Shown piece by piece: positions 34,404 through 43,161 of a stretch of 64,000 nucleotides of DNA. The position numbers and the translations under genes are program-made. The stretch lies in NCBI RefSeq assembly GCF_022662375.1, contig NZ_JAKNQL010000002.1, forward strand, positions 62,001-126,000, given 5' to 3'. The stretch's first letter is position 1. Every line of letters starts with the position of its first letter. The notes under the pieces are model-generated. The model was given only the letters and a program-made list of their open reading frames with translations, ran no database searches and had not been told where the DNA came from. The stretch comes from Pseudomonas sp. CROZ-RG-20F-R04-15 (GTDB lineage Bacteria > Pseudomonadota > Gammaproteobacteria > Pseudomonadales > Pseudomonadaceae).

Positions 34404-34828
34404 AATTCCGTCGCAAGCCCCGGGAAACCGTGGACATCAACCTCGCGTCGCTGATCGACGTGGTGTTCATCCTGCTGCTGTTTTTCGTCGTGACCACCAC
34501 GTTTACCCGTGAAACCCAGTTGCGCGTTGATCTGCCGGAAGCGGTCAGTGGCTCGCCGGCCGAAGATCAGCAGCTCAAGCAGATCGACGTGGCCATCAGC
34601 GCTGAGGGCGTGTTTTCGGTGAACAACAGGATTCTGCCGAAGAACGACCTGGCGACCCTGATGGAAGCCATGCAGAAAGAGTCCAACGGTGACACCAACA
34701 TGCCGTTGTCGATCAGTGCCGACGGCAAGACTCAGCATCAATCAGTGATCACCGCCATGGACGCGGCCGGCAAGCTCGGTTTCAGCCATCTGCGCATGAC
34801 CACGGTCGAGGCGGCGCCCAAATCCTGA
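34400..34828 (+). CDS. ExbD/TolR-type protein
   Basis: 142 residues. The short cytoplasmic N-terminus with [26 protein letters not shown] places the conserved membrane aspartate (LIDVVF) in the only TM, followed by a periplasmic domain. The start is GTG overlapping the exbB stop. It ends by overlapping the lpxK start (TGATG), so translation of the whole envelope operon is coupled. Confidence 0.92.
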   Translation: MKFRRKPRETVDINLASLIDVVFILLLFFVVTTTFTRETQLRVDLPEAVSGSPAEDQQLKQIDVAISAEGVFSVNNRILPKNDLATLMEAMQKESNGDTNMPLSISADGKTQHQSVITAMDAAGKLGFSHLRMTTVEAAPKS

Positions 34829-35838
34829 TGAGCCTGTCCGATCGTTTGCTCGCTGCGTGGTATCAGGGGCACCCGGCCCTGACGCTGCTGCGGCCGCTGG
34901 AAATGCTCTATCGCCGTGTGGTGGTGGGTAAACGCCAGCGCTTTCTCGACGGTGAAGGCGAGATCTATCAGCCTCCGGTGCCGTTGATTGTGGTGGGTAA
35001 CATCACCGTCGGCGGTACCGGCAAGACACCGATGATTCTGTGGTTGATCGAGCACTGCCGGCGCAGCGGTTTGCGCGTCGGTGTGGTCAGTCGTGGTTAC
35101 GGTGCCAAGCCGCCACAATTGCCCTGGCGCGTTGCGGCCGATCAAACCGCCGACATTGCCGGTGACGAACCGCTGCTGATCGTGCAGCGCACGGGTGTGC
35201 CGCTGATGATCGATCCCGATCGCAGCGCGGCCGTCAAAGCCTTGCTCGCCAGTGAACCGCTCGACCTGATCCTCTCCGATGACGGCATGCAGCATTATCG
35301 TCTGGCGCGGGATCTGGAGCTGGTGCTGATCGACGCCGCTCGCGGCCTCGGCAACAAGCGTTGCCTGCCCGCCGGGCCTTTGCGCGAGCCGATCGAACGC
35401 CTGCAAAGCGTCGACGGCGTGCTGTTCAACGGTGCCACCGAAGATCGCGACGACGGTTTCGCTTTCCATCTGCAACCCACTGCGCTGGTCAATCTGCACA
35501 GCGGCGAGCGTAAACCGCTCGATCATTTGCCGGCGGGCCAGGCTGTGCACGCGGTCGCCGGCATCGGCAATCCGCAACGTTTCTTCAATACCCTCGAAGC
35601 GCTAGACTGGCGCGCAGTCCCCCATGCGTTTGCCGACCACGCCGAATACAGCGTGCAAGCCTTGAATTTCACACCGTCATTGCCGTTGGTGATGACCGAA
35701 AAAGACGCGGTGAAGTGCCGCTCTTTTGCTGCTGCCGACTGGTGGTATCTGGCCGTCGATGCCGTGCCGTCACCGGCCTTCGTGGCCTGGTTTGACACGC
35801 AGCTGATGCGCCTGTTGCCCGATCGGCTTTTGCCTTAA
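34828..35838 (+). CDS. lpxK: Tetraacyldisaccharide 4'-kinase
   Basis: 336 residues. The N-terminal membrane-associated helix with [12 protein letters not shown] is followed by the P-loop [13 protein letters not shown] (about residues 54-66), then VVSRGYGAK, and [23 protein letters not shown], all LpxK signatures. It phosphorylates the lipid A disaccharide-1-phosphate at the 4' position, on the inner face of the cytoplasmic membrane. Its start overlaps the exbD stop. Confidence 0.97.
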   Translation: MSLSDRLLAAWYQGHPALTLLRPLEMLYRRVVVGKRQRFLDGEGEIYQPPVPLIVVGNITVGGTGKTPMILWLIEHCRRSGLRVGVVSRGYGAKPPQLPWRVAADQTADIAGDEPLLIVQRTGVPLMIDPDRSAAVKALLASEPLDLILSDDGMQHYRLARDLELVLIDAARGLGNKRCLPAGPLREPIERLQSVDGVLFNGATEDRDDGFAFHLQPTALVNLHSGERKPLDHLPAGQAVHAVAGIGNPQRFFNTLEALDWRAVPHAFADHAEYSVQALNFTPSLPLVMTEKDAVKCRSFAAADWWYLAVDAVPSPAFVAWFDTQLMRLLPDRLLP

Positions 35839-35859
35839 CTCTTTACTCAGGGAATGTTC

Positions 35860-36045
35860 ATGGACACCAAATTGCTCGATATCCTCGCGTGCCCGATCTG
35901 CAAAGGCCCGCTCAAGCTCAGCGCCGACAAGACCGAGTTGATCAGCAAGGGCGCCGGTCTTGCGTACCCGATCCGCGATGGCATCCCGGTGATGCTCGAA
36001 AGCGAAGCCCGCACCCTGACCACCGACGAGCGTCTGGATAAATGA
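35860..36045 (+). CDS. Trm112 family protein (YcaR type)
   Basis: 61 residues, starting [18 protein letters not shown] with one CPxC pair (about residues 11-14), then [15 protein letters not shown], the standard YcaR pattern. The ATG at 35860 has AGGGA 7 bases upstream; an ATG six bases earlier is in frame but too near it. The family binds or supports methyltransferases in other organisms; its bacterial job between lpxK and kdsB is not established. It overlaps kdsB by 4 bases. Confidence 0.93.
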   Translation: MDTKLLDILACPICKGPLKLSADKTELISKGAGLAYPIRDGIPVMLESEARTLTTDERLDK

Positions 36046-36806
36046 CCACTGCCTTCACCGTTGTCATCCCGTCGCGTTTCGCCTCGACCCGCTTGCCGGG
36101 CAAGCCGCTGCTGGACATCGCCGGCAAGCCGATGATCCAGCATGTCTGGGAACAGGCGAGCAAAAGCAGCGCCAGCCGCGTGGTGGTTGCGACTGACGAT
36201 GCGCGCATCGTCGAGGCCTGCAAGGCCTTTGGCGCTGAAGTGGTGCTGACCCGTGAAGACCATAATTCCGGCACTGATCGTCTGGCCGAAGTCGCGGCGA
36301 AACTGGGCCTTGAGCCCGACGCGATCGTGGTCAACGTGCAGGGTGACGAGCCGCTGATTCCGCCGAGCGTGATCGATCAGGTCGCCGCCAATCTGGCCGC
36401 TCACACCGAAGCGCGCATGGCCACGCTGGCCGAGCCGATCGAAGACGTCGACACCCTGTTCAATCCGAACGTGGTCAAGGTCGTCAGCGACCTCAACGGT
36501 CTGGCGCTGACCTTCAGCCGCGCGACCCTGCCGTGGGCGCGCGATGCATTCGCCAAGAGCCGCGAGCAATTGCCGGAAGGCGTGCCATACCGTCGCCATA
36601 TCGGCATTTATGCCTACCGCGCCGGTTTCCTTCAGGACTTCGTCAGCTGGGGCCCGTGCTGGTTGGAAAACACTGAATCCCTCGAGCAACTGCGTGCGCT
36701 CTGGCATGGCGTGCGGATTCATGTCGCCGATGCGCTGATCGCGCCGCCGACCGGTGTCGACACTGCCGAAGATCTCGAGCGCGTTCGTCGCCTGCTGGAG
36801 GCCTGA
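36042..36806 (+). CDS. kdsB: 3-deoxy-manno-octulosonate cytidylyltransferase
   Basis: 254 residues, the usual KdsB length. [19 protein letters not shown] is the nucleotidyltransferase loop; [16 protein letters not shown] and SLEQLRAL mark CTP and Kdo binding. It makes CMP-Kdo for lipopolysaccharide. It is coupled to the Trm112-like gene (ATGA overlap) and to the following phosphatase (TGATG). Confidence 0.97.
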   Translation: MTTAFTVVIPSRFASTRLPGKPLLDIAGKPMIQHVWEQASKSSASRVVVATDDARIVEACKAFGAEVVLTREDHNSGTDRLAEVAAKLGLEPDAIVVNVQGDEPLIPPSVIDQVAANLAAHTEARMATLAEPIEDVDTLFNPNVVKVVSDLNGLALTFSRATLPWARDAFAKSREQLPEGVPYRRHIGIYAYRAGFLQDFVSWGPCWLENTESLEQLRALWHGVRIHVADALIAPPTGVDTAEDLERVRRLLEA

Positions 36807-37270
36807 TGCGTGTTCTGTTTGTGTGCCTGGGCAACATTTGCCGTTCGCCCACGGCCGAAGGCGTGTTGCGCCACAAGTTGCGCGCCGCTGGGCTGGCGGA
36901 TCAGGTCGAAGTGGCCTCCGCCGGCACCGGTGACTGGCACGTTGGCAACCCGCCGGACAAGCGCAGCCAAGCAGCGGCTAAAGTACGCGGCTATGACCTG
37001 TCGGCGCAACGCGCGCAGCAGGTCAGTCGTGCCGATTTCGCCAGTTACGATCTGATTCTGGCGATGGACAACAGCAACCTGCGCAACCTCAAGGCGCTAC
37101 AACCGTCCACCGGCAAGGCTGAACTGGATCTGTTCCTGCGTCGTTATGCCGGGTTGGTCGATGAAGTACCGGATCCGTATTACGACGGCGATCAGGGTTT
37201 CGAGCAGGTGCTGGATCTGATCGAAGCGGCCTGTGACCAACTGCTGATCGAAGTGAAGGGCCGGTTATGA
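36806..37270 (+). CDS. Low-molecular-weight protein-tyrosine phosphatase
   Basis: 154 residues with the N-terminal P-loop VCLGNICRSP (Cys7-x5-Arg13) and the general-acid aspartate in VPDPYYDG near residue 123, so the active site is complete. The gene overlaps kdsB and murB by 1 and 4 bases. Family members in envelope operons often act with tyrosine kinases on exopolysaccharide, but no kinase is present here, so the substrate is unknown. Confidence 0.95.
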   Translation: MRVLFVCLGNICRSPTAEGVLRHKLRAAGLADQVEVASAGTGDWHVGNPPDKRSQAAAKVRGYDLSAQRAQQVSRADFASYDLILAMDNSNLRNLKALQPSTGKAELDLFLRRYAGLVDEVPDPYYDGDQGFEQVLDLIEAACDQLLIEVKGRL

Positions 37271-38286
37271 GTTTGCAGGTGCAACCACAGGTTTCCCTGA
37301 AACCGTTCAACAGTTTCGGCGTCGATGTGCGTGCGCAACTGTTCGCCGAAGCCCATAGCGATGCCGATGTTCGTGAAGCGCTGGCGTATGCCACGGCTCA
37401 CGACGTGCCGTTGCTGGTGATTGGTGGTGGCAGCAACTTGCTGCTGACCGCTGATATTCCGGCGCTGGTGCTGCGCATGGCAACGCGCGGAATTCGCCTG
37501 ATCAGCGATGACGCGAACCGTGTGGTGATCGAGGCTGAGGCGGGCGAGCCGTGGCATCCGTTTGTCCAGCACACATTGGCGCTGGGCTTTTCCGGCCTGG
37601 AAAACCTCAGCCTGATTCCCGGCACTGTCGGCGCTGCGCCGATGCAGAACATTGGCGCTTACGGCGTCGAGATCAAGGATGTGTTTGCTGGCCTCACCGC
37701 GCTGGATCGTCAGACCGGCGAGCTACGTGATTTCACTCTGGAAGAATGCAACTTCGCCTACCGCGACAGTCTGTTCAAGCAGCAGCCGGGCCGTTGGCTG
37801 ATTCTGCGCGTGCGCTTCAAACTCGATCGCGTCGCGCATCTGCATCTGGAATACGGCCCGGTGCGTCAGCGCCTGACTGAGCAAGGTATCGAGCAACCGA
37901 CCCCCACCGACGTCAGCCGCGCGATTTGCAGCATTCGCAGTGAGAAGCTGCCGGATCCGGCCGTGCTCGGTAATGCCGGCAGCTTCTTCAAGAATCCGCT
38001 GGTTTCGGCGGCCATCGTCGCGCAGATCAAGGCGCAGCACCCGGATGTGGTGGCCTATGCGCAAGCGGACGGGCAAATGAAACTGGCCGCTGGCTGGCTG
38101 ATCGAGCGTGCAGGGTGGAAGGGTTTCCGTGAGGCTGATGCCGGCGTGCATAAAATGCAGGCGCTGGTGCTGGTCAACTACGGCTCGGCGACCGGCCTGC
38201 AACTGCTCGACCTTGCGCAACGCATCCAGAAAGATATTGCCGAACGTTTCAATGTTGACCTGGAAATGGAGCCCAACCGCTATTGA
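37267..38286 (+). CDS. murB: UDP-N-acetylenolpyruvoylglucosamine reductase
   Basis: 339 residues, the long MurB type found in E. coli and pseudomonads. The FAD-binding PCMH domain contains LLVIGGGSNLLLTAD; IPGTVGAAPMQNIGAYG and the catalytic-serine region GNAGSFFKNP follow. MurB reduces UDP-GlcNAc-enolpyruvate to UDP-MurNAc in peptidoglycan synthesis. It is the last gene of the envelope operon; a terminator follows 26 bp later. Confidence 0.97.
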   Translation: MSLQVQPQVSLKPFNSFGVDVRAQLFAEAHSDADVREALAYATAHDVPLLVIGGGSNLLLTADIPALVLRMATRGIRLISDDANRVVIEAEAGEPWHPFVQHTLALGFSGLENLSLIPGTVGAAPMQNIGAYGVEIKDVFAGLTALDRQTGELRDFTLEECNFAYRDSLFKQQPGRWLILRVRFKLDRVAHLHLEYGPVRQRLTEQGIEQPTPTDVSRAICSIRSEKLPDPAVLGNAGSFFKNPLVSAAIVAQIKAQHPDVVAYAQADGQMKLAAGWLIERAGWKGFREADAGVHKMQALVLVNYGSATGLQLLDLAQRIQKDIAERFNVDLEMEPNRY

Positions 38287-38312
38287 GGCTACGCTTTCCA
38301 GACGCCATCCAA

Positions 38313-38347
38313 AGCCCTGCACTGATTAAAAAGTGCAGGGCTTTTTT
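38313..38347 (+). terminator. Terminator of the envelope operon
   Basis: A perfect 11-bp stem AGCCCTGCACT/AGTGCAGGGCT is followed by TTTTTT. It separates murB from the molybdenum-hydroxylase operon. Confidence 0.92.
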
Positions 38348-38451
38348 GTTAACGCTGGGTTAACTTAGCGAGCTAACGATAACCGTCATTTGCTCCACCA
38401 AAGGCCCGGTGCAGACGTTCGCGTCGGCACAAGAGAGCCTCATTAGCCTGA

Positions 38452-38500
38452 GTCGATCTGCGTGAACCACCGCCGATTCAACGGCGGCAGATTGCTCGAC
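38452..38500 (+). promoter_or_regulatory. Structured leader of the molybdenum-hydroxylase operon
   Basis: A perfect inner stem CCGCCG/CGGCGG (38470-38475 and 38482-38487) is flanked by an outer pairing of GTCGA-TCTGC with CAGA and TCGAC. It ends 33 bases before the first start codon. It could be a regulatory RNA fold or an attenuating hairpin. It does not obviously match any riboswitch I know. No clear promoter was found between the murB terminator and this element. Confidence 0.5.
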
Positions 38501-38532
38501 CCCATAACCACTAAAAATATGCGGGCGTGCCC

Positions 38533-39003
38533 ATGATTACCCTGAAACTCAACGGTCAAGACCATCCCCTCGATGTCACTGAAGACATGCCGCTGTTGTG
38601 GGCGATTCGTGATGTCGCCGGTTACAACGGCACCAAGTTCGGTTGCGGCATGGGTCTGTGCGGCGCCTGCACCATTCACATCGATGGCTTGCCGGCGCGC
38701 AGTTGCATCACGCCGATTGGTTCGGTGATCGGGCAGAACGTCACCACGATCGACAATCTTCATGCTGACCCGGTCGGGCAGATCGTCCAGCAAGCCTGGC
38801 TCGATACCGCTGTCGCGCAATGCGGTTTCTGTCAGGGCGGGCAGATCATGTCGGCCACCGCGTTGCTCAAGACCAACCCGAACCCGAGCGACGAGCAGAT
38901 CGAAGAGGCCATGGTCGGCAATATTTGCCGCTGCGGCACCTACAACCGGATCAAAACCGCTATCCGTCAGGCTTCCACTCATTTGAAGGAGGCGAAAGCA
39001 TGA
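38533..39003 (+). CDS. 2Fe-2S subunit of a molybdenum hydroxylase (IorA-like)
   Basis: 156 residues. The N-terminal plant-type ferredoxin cluster is GCGMGLCGACTIHIDG (about residues 38-53, with a later Cys in SCITP). The C-terminal cluster site is CGFCQGGQIM and GNICRCGTYNRI. This is the two-cluster small subunit of the xanthine oxidase family. It has no export signal of its own and probably travels with the Tat-exported large subunit. ATG at 38533 is preferred over an in-frame GTG two codons earlier; neither has a strong ribosome-binding site. Confidence 0.93.
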   Translation: MITLKLNGQDHPLDVTEDMPLLWAIRDVAGYNGTKFGCGMGLCGACTIHIDGLPARSCITPIGSVIGQNVTTIDNLHADPVGQIVQQAWLDTAVAQCGFCQGGQIMSATALLKTNPNPSDEQIEEAMVGNICRCGTYNRIKTAIRQASTHLKEAKA

Positions 39004-41321
39004 GCCGTCTTCCGAATGATTTCGCCCTGAGCAATCTCAGCCGTCGTGGTTTTCTCAAAGGCGTCGGCGCCACCGGTGCGCTGGTGTTGGCGGCGAGTTG
39101 GGGCTGGCAGGACGCGTTGGCCGAAGACAAACCGAAACAGTTCGGCGCCGATGGCATGCCCAATGGCTGGATCGATGATCCGAAGGTCTATGTCAGTATT
39201 GCCGCTGACGGCACGGTGACCGTCGTGTGCAACCGCTCGGAGATGGGGCAGGGCGTGCGCACCAGTCTGACCATGGTTGTTGCCGATGAGCTGGAGGCCG
39301 ATTGGGCGCACGTCAAAGTGCAACAGGCGCCGGGTGATGAGGTGCGTTTCGGCAACCAGGACACCGACGGTTCGCGCAGCATGCGTCACTGGTATGAACC
39401 GATGCGTCGTTGTGGCGCGGCAGCCCGTACGATGCTGGAGCAGGCAGCGGCCGCGCAGTGGAAAGTCCCGGTGGGCGAATGCCACGCGCAGTTGCATAAA
39501 GTGCTTCACAAACCGTCCGGCCGAGAACTTGGTTATGGCGAACTCGCCGCCGCGGCCAGTGCGTTGCCAGTACCGGCACGCGACAGTCTGCGCCTCAAGC
39601 AACCGGCGGAATTTCGCTATATCGGCAAGGAAGGCACCCGGGCGATCGACGGTGACGACATCGTCAACGGTCGCGCGGTATACGGCGCGGACGTGCATTT
39701 CGACGGCATGCTGTACGCAACTATCGCTCGGCCGGCGGTCTACGGCGGCAAGGTCAAATCCGTGGACGACAGCGCTGCGCTGAAAGTCCCCGGCGTGCTC
39801 AAAGTGATCCAGATCGAAAGCCGTCCGCTGCCTTCGGAATTCCAGCCGTTGGGTGGCGTGGCCGTGGTGGCCAGCAATACCTGGGCCGCGATAAAGGGCC
39901 GCGAAGCGCTGAAAATCGAGTGGGACGATGGCCCGAACGCCAGTTATGACTCGATCGCCTATCGCAAGGAGCTCGAAGCCGCATCGCTCAAGCCCGGCAA
40001 AGTGGTGCGCAACACCGGCGATATCGACAAGGCCCTGAGCGGCGCTGCCAGCATCCTCGAGGCGTCCTACTATTTACCGCATCTGGCGCAGGCGCCGATG
40101 GAGCCAATGGTTGCCATCGCGCGCTACAAGGACGGCGTTTGCGAAGCGTGGGCGCCGAGTCAGGCACCCCAGGTCACCCGCGAACGCATTGCCGAGCGTC
40201 TTGGGCTGCCGTTCGACAATGTCACCTTCAATGTCACGCTGCTCGGCGGTGGTTTCGGACGCAAATCCAAGCCGGATTTCGTCGTCGAAGCGGCGATCCT
40301 CGCCAAAGAGTTTCCCGGCAAAGCGCTGCGGGTGCAGTGGACGCGTGAAGATGACATCCACAACTCGTATTTCCACACCGTGTCCGCCGAGTATCTCAAG
40401 GCAGGCGTGGGCAAGGACGGCATGCCGTCCGGTTGGTTGCATCGCACCGTAGCACCGAGCATTACCGCGCTGTTCGCGCCGGGCATGAATCATGAAGCCG
40501 CGTTTGAACTGGGCATGGGCTTCACCAACATGGCTTATGCGATTCCCAATGTGCGCCTGGAAAACCCCGAAGCTACCGTGCATACGCGGGTCGGCTGGTA
40601 TCGCTCGGTGTCGAACATTCCCCATGGTTTCGCCATCCAGAGCTTCGTCGATGAGCTGGCGTACAAGGCCGGTGAGGATCCGCTCAAATACCAGATCAAA
40701 CTGCTCGGCGCGGATCGGCAGATCGACCCGCGCACCTTGAGCGAAGAGTGGAACTACGGTGAATCGCCCGAGCGTTATCCGATCGACACCGGGCGCATGC
40801 GCACCGTGCTGGAGACGGCGGCCAAAGCGGCTGGCTGGGGACGCAAGCTGCCGAAGGGCCGTGGTCTGGGGCTGGCTGTGCATTACAGCTTCGTCACTTA
40901 CGTGGCGGCGGTGATCGAGGTCGAGGTCAAGGACGACGGCACGCTGATCGTGCACAAGGCGGATATTGCTGTCGATTGCGGGCCGCAGATCAACCCCGAG
41001 CGCATTCGCTCGCAGTTCGAAGGTGCCTGCGTGATGGGCCTCGGCAATGCGGTGCTGGGCGAAATCAGCTTCAAGGACGGCAAGGTCCAGCAGGACAACT
41101 TCCATATGTATGAAGTGGCGCGCATGTCGCTGGCGCCGAAGGAAGTCGCGGTGCATCTGGTGACTCCGCCGGGCGACGTGCCGTTGGGCGGTGTCGGCGA
41201 GCCGGGCGTGCCACCGATTGCTCCGGCCTTGTGTAACGCGATCTTCGCCGCCACCGGCAAGCGCATCCGCAATCTGCCGGTGCGTTACCAGTTGCAGGGC
41301 TGGCAGAAGGCAGAGGCGTAA
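39000..41321 (+). CDS. Molybdopterin-binding subunit, aldehyde/isoquinoline oxidoreductase type (IorB-like)
   Basis: 773 residues. A twin-arginine signal ([20 protein letters not shown], residues ~13-32) indicates transport to the periplasm. The body has the xanthine-oxidase family molybdenum domains: [27 protein letters not shown], and the late [15 protein letters not shown] with the catalytic glutamate. It oxidises an N-heterocycle or aldehyde by water-derived hydroxylation. Its electron acceptor is unclear: no FAD subunit, and no CxxCH haem motif, is present in this protein or the operon. It overlaps the small-subunit gene by four bases. Confidence 0.93.
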   Translation: MSRLPNDFALSNLSRRGFLKGVGATGALVLAASWGWQDALAEDKPKQFGADGMPNGWIDDPKVYVSIAADGTVTVVCNRSEMGQGVRTSLTMVVADELEADWAHVKVQQAPGDEVRFGNQDTDGSRSMRHWYEPMRRCGAAARTMLEQAAAAQWKVPVGECHAQLHKVLHKPSGRELGYGELAAAASALPVPARDSLRLKQPAEFRYIGKEGTRAIDGDDIVNGRAVYGADVHFDGMLYATIARPAVYGGKVKSVDDSAALKVPGVLKVIQIESRPLPSEFQPLGGVAVVASNTWAAIKGREALKIEWDDGPNASYDSIAYRKELEAASLKPGKVVRNTGDIDKALSGAASILEASYYLPHLAQAPMEPMVAIARYKDGVCEAWAPSQAPQVTRERIAERLGLPFDNVTFNVTLLGGGFGRKSKPDFVVEAAILAKEFPGKALRVQWTREDDIHNSYFHTVSAEYLKAGVGKDGMPSGWLHRTVAPSITALFAPGMNHEAAFELGMGFTNMAYAIPNVRLENPEATVHTRVGWYRSVSNIPHGFAIQSFVDELAYKAGEDPLKYQIKLLGADRQIDPRTLSEEWNYGESPERYPIDTGRMRTVLETAAKAAGWGRKLPKGRGLGLAVHYSFVTYVAAVIEVEVKDDGTLIVHKADIAVDCGPQINPERIRSQFEGACVMGLGNAVLGEISFKDGKVQQDNFHMYEVARMSLAPKEVAVHLVTPPGDVPLGGVGEPGVPPIAPALCNAIFAATGKRIRNLPVRYQLQGWQKAEA

Positions 41322-42301
41322 TGGACAGCGTCGATCTCAACGTCCTGCGCAGCGTCCTCGAATGGCGCCGCGCCGGACAGCGGGTGGTGCTGTTCAGCGT
41401 GGTGCAGACCTGGGGCACTGCGCCTCGGGCGCCTGGCGCGATGCTGGCGTTGCGCGAGGATGGCGTGGTGATCGGTTCGGTGTCGGGCGGGTGCGTCGAG
41501 GATGACTTGATTGCCCGTCTGCACGACGGGCGGATCGCCACCGATGGACCGCCGGTGCAATTGATCACCTATGGCGTCACGCGAGAAGAGGCGGCGCGCT
41601 TCGGGTTGCCGTGTGGCGGCACGTTGCGCCTGACCGAGGAACGGGTTGGTGATCCTGGCTGGGTTGCCGAATTACTGAGCCGTTGTGAATCTCACGAGAT
41701 TGTCGCTCGCGAATTGAACATCGAGACCGGTGAAGTGCTTCTGTCGCCGGCCAGCAAGTCCGACTCGCTGGAATTCGACGGCAAAACCCTGCGTGCGATC
41801 TACGGCCCGCGCTGGCGTCTATTGTTGATCGGCGCCGGGCAGTTGTCGCGTTACGTGGCGGATATGGCGCGATTGCTGGATTTTGAGGTGCTGATCTGCG
41901 ATCCGCGCACCGAGTTCGTCTACGGCTGGGAAGAGCATCACGGGCGTTTGGTCTCGGGTACGCCGGACGAGGCGGTGTTGAGCATTCAGACCGATGAGCG
42001 CACGGCGATTGTCGCGTTGACCCATGATCCGCGTCTGGACGACATGGCGTTGCTGACGGCGCTGGATTCGCCAGCCTTCTATGTGGGAGCGCTCGGTTCG
42101 CGCGTCAACAGCCAGAAACGTCGGGAAAATCTGGCTCAGCTAGGCTTATCGGTACAGGCGATCGATCGGCTGCACGGTCCGATCGGTCTGCACATCGGTA
42201 GCCATTCGCCGGCTGAAATTGCCTTGTCCTTGCTGGCGGAAATCGTCGCGATCAAGAACGGTGTCGAGTTGAAGCAGAAGAAAACTTTGGAGGACGCATG
42301 A
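41321..42301 (+). CDS. XdhC family molybdenum-cofactor maturation protein
   Basis: 326 residues. An N-terminal XdhC/CoxI domain (TWGTAPRAPGAMLALREDG, then GSVSGGCVEDDL) is joined to a C-terminal Rossmann domain (LLLIGAGQLSRYVADMA, later HSPAEIALSLLAEIVA). XdhC-type proteins bind the molybdenum cofactor and help add the terminal sulfido ligand before insertion into the hydroxylase. The start overlaps the stop of the large-subunit gene (TAATG), in keeping with a dedicated chaperone. Confidence 0.93.
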   Translation: MDSVDLNVLRSVLEWRRAGQRVVLFSVVQTWGTAPRAPGAMLALREDGVVIGSVSGGCVEDDLIARLHDGRIATDGPPVQLITYGVTREEAARFGLPCGGTLRLTEERVGDPGWVAELLSRCESHEIVARELNIETGEVLLSPASKSDSLEFDGKTLRAIYGPRWRLLLIGAGQLSRYVADMARLLDFEVLICDPRTEFVYGWEEHHGRLVSGTPDEAVLSIQTDERTAIVALTHDPRLDDMALLTALDSPAFYVGALGSRVNSQKRRENLAQLGLSVQAIDRLHGPIGLHIGSHSPAEIALSLLAEIVAIKNGVELKQKKTLEDA

Positions 42302-42894
42302 GTCGATCCATTGCAGTGATTGTGCTGGCAGCGGGCGAGGGCAGTCGCTTTCGCCAGGTGGCGGGCGCCGATAAGGACAAGTTGCTGGCTGATTGCACCG
42401 GGCGTGATGGCGGGGTGCGTTCGGTGATTGAGCAGGTGCTGTTGAATCTGCCGGCCAGTCTCGACAAGCGTGTGCTGGTGACGACTGAGGCGCGGCCGCA
42501 GGCAATGCGCATGGCGCAGGCTTATGGCTGTGACGTGGTCTCGATCGAGTCGACCGGAATGGGGGACAGCATTGCCGCTGGCGTCAAGGCGTGCCCGGAG
42601 GCGGATGGCTGGTTGATTGTGTTGGGGGATATGCCGTTTATCTTGCCGTCGAGTATTGAACGGGTCGTTGCGGCGATTGCTGATGATGCGGTGAGCGTGC
42701 CGGTGCAGGAGGGCGAGTTTGGCCATCCAGTGGGGTTTGGGCGTTCGTTTGGTGCGGGGTTGCAGGCGTTGAGCGGCGATCGAGGGGCTCGGCCGTTGTT
42801 CAAGCAGGGTAGGGTGGTGGAGGTTGCCGTCGATGATCCAGGCGTTCTGTGGGACATCGATGTGCCTGAGGCTTTGGTTTTTGCCTCGTCATGA
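42298..42894 (+). CDS. MobA-like NTP transferase (molybdenum cofactor cytidylyltransferase type)
   Basis: 198 residues with the N-terminal nucleotide loop VLAAGEGSRFRQ, then the metal-binding LGDMPFI (about residues 103-109) and GHPVGFGRSF. This is the MocA/MobA-like NTP transferase type that turns Mo-molybdopterin into the cytosine dinucleotide form used by xanthine-oxidase family enzymes. It overlaps xdhC by 4 bases and ends the operon. The second half is very rich in GGG, TTG and GTG codons, like other genes that border the repeats. Confidence 0.9.
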   Translation: MSRSIAVIVLAAGEGSRFRQVAGADKDKLLADCTGRDGGVRSVIEQVLLNLPASLDKRVLVTTEARPQAMRMAQAYGCDVVSIESTGMGDSIAAGVKACPEADGWLIVLGDMPFILPSSIERVVAAIADDAVSVPVQEGEFGHPVGFGRSFGAGLQALSGDRGARPLFKQGRVVEVAVDDPGVLWDIDVPEALVFASS

Positions 42895-42916
42895 GACCTG
42901 TGTGAATTCCTTGGAG

Positions 42917-43075
42917 CCCTCACCCTAGCCCTCTCCCAGAGGGAGAGGGGACTGACCGAGGTGTTCTTTCGAGGTGCATCGACCTGAAATATCCAGTTGA
43001 ACTCAATATCTGAAAACCGCGCAAATCGGCTCCCTTTCCCCCTCGCCCCTCGGGGAGAGGGCTGGGGTGAGGGGG
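42917..43075. repeat. Composite CCCTCTCCC palindromic repeat, inverted copy
   Basis: Two palindromes (42917-42950 and 43032-43075) of the CCCTCTCCC/GGGAGAGGG kind flank a spacer containing ACTGACCGAGGTGTT and GTTGAACTC. These are the reverse complement of parts of the element at 8541-8742, although diverged. The element fills the gap between the MobA-like gene and the terminator before rne. Confidence 0.7.
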
Positions 43076-43111
43076 TTGGATCTGGAGTCCACCACAAAAA
43101 ATCGCGGCATA

Positions 43112-43147
43112 AAAAAGCCCCGCCTGAATAATCAGGCGGGGCTTTTT
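43112..43147. terminator. Bidirectional terminator between the molybdenum operon and rne
   Basis: A perfect 16-bp inverted repeat (AAAAAGCCCCGCCTGA and its complement, ATAA loop) has T5 ends on both strands. It lies 15 bp from the rne stop codon. Confidence 0.95.
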
Positions 43148-43161
43148 AACGGCTTTGGAAA

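Noticed and set aside
33768..34828. TonB energy-transduction system
   Set aside because: ExbB and ExbD types are present but no TonB-like gene stands in the window, so a complete TonB system was not claimed.
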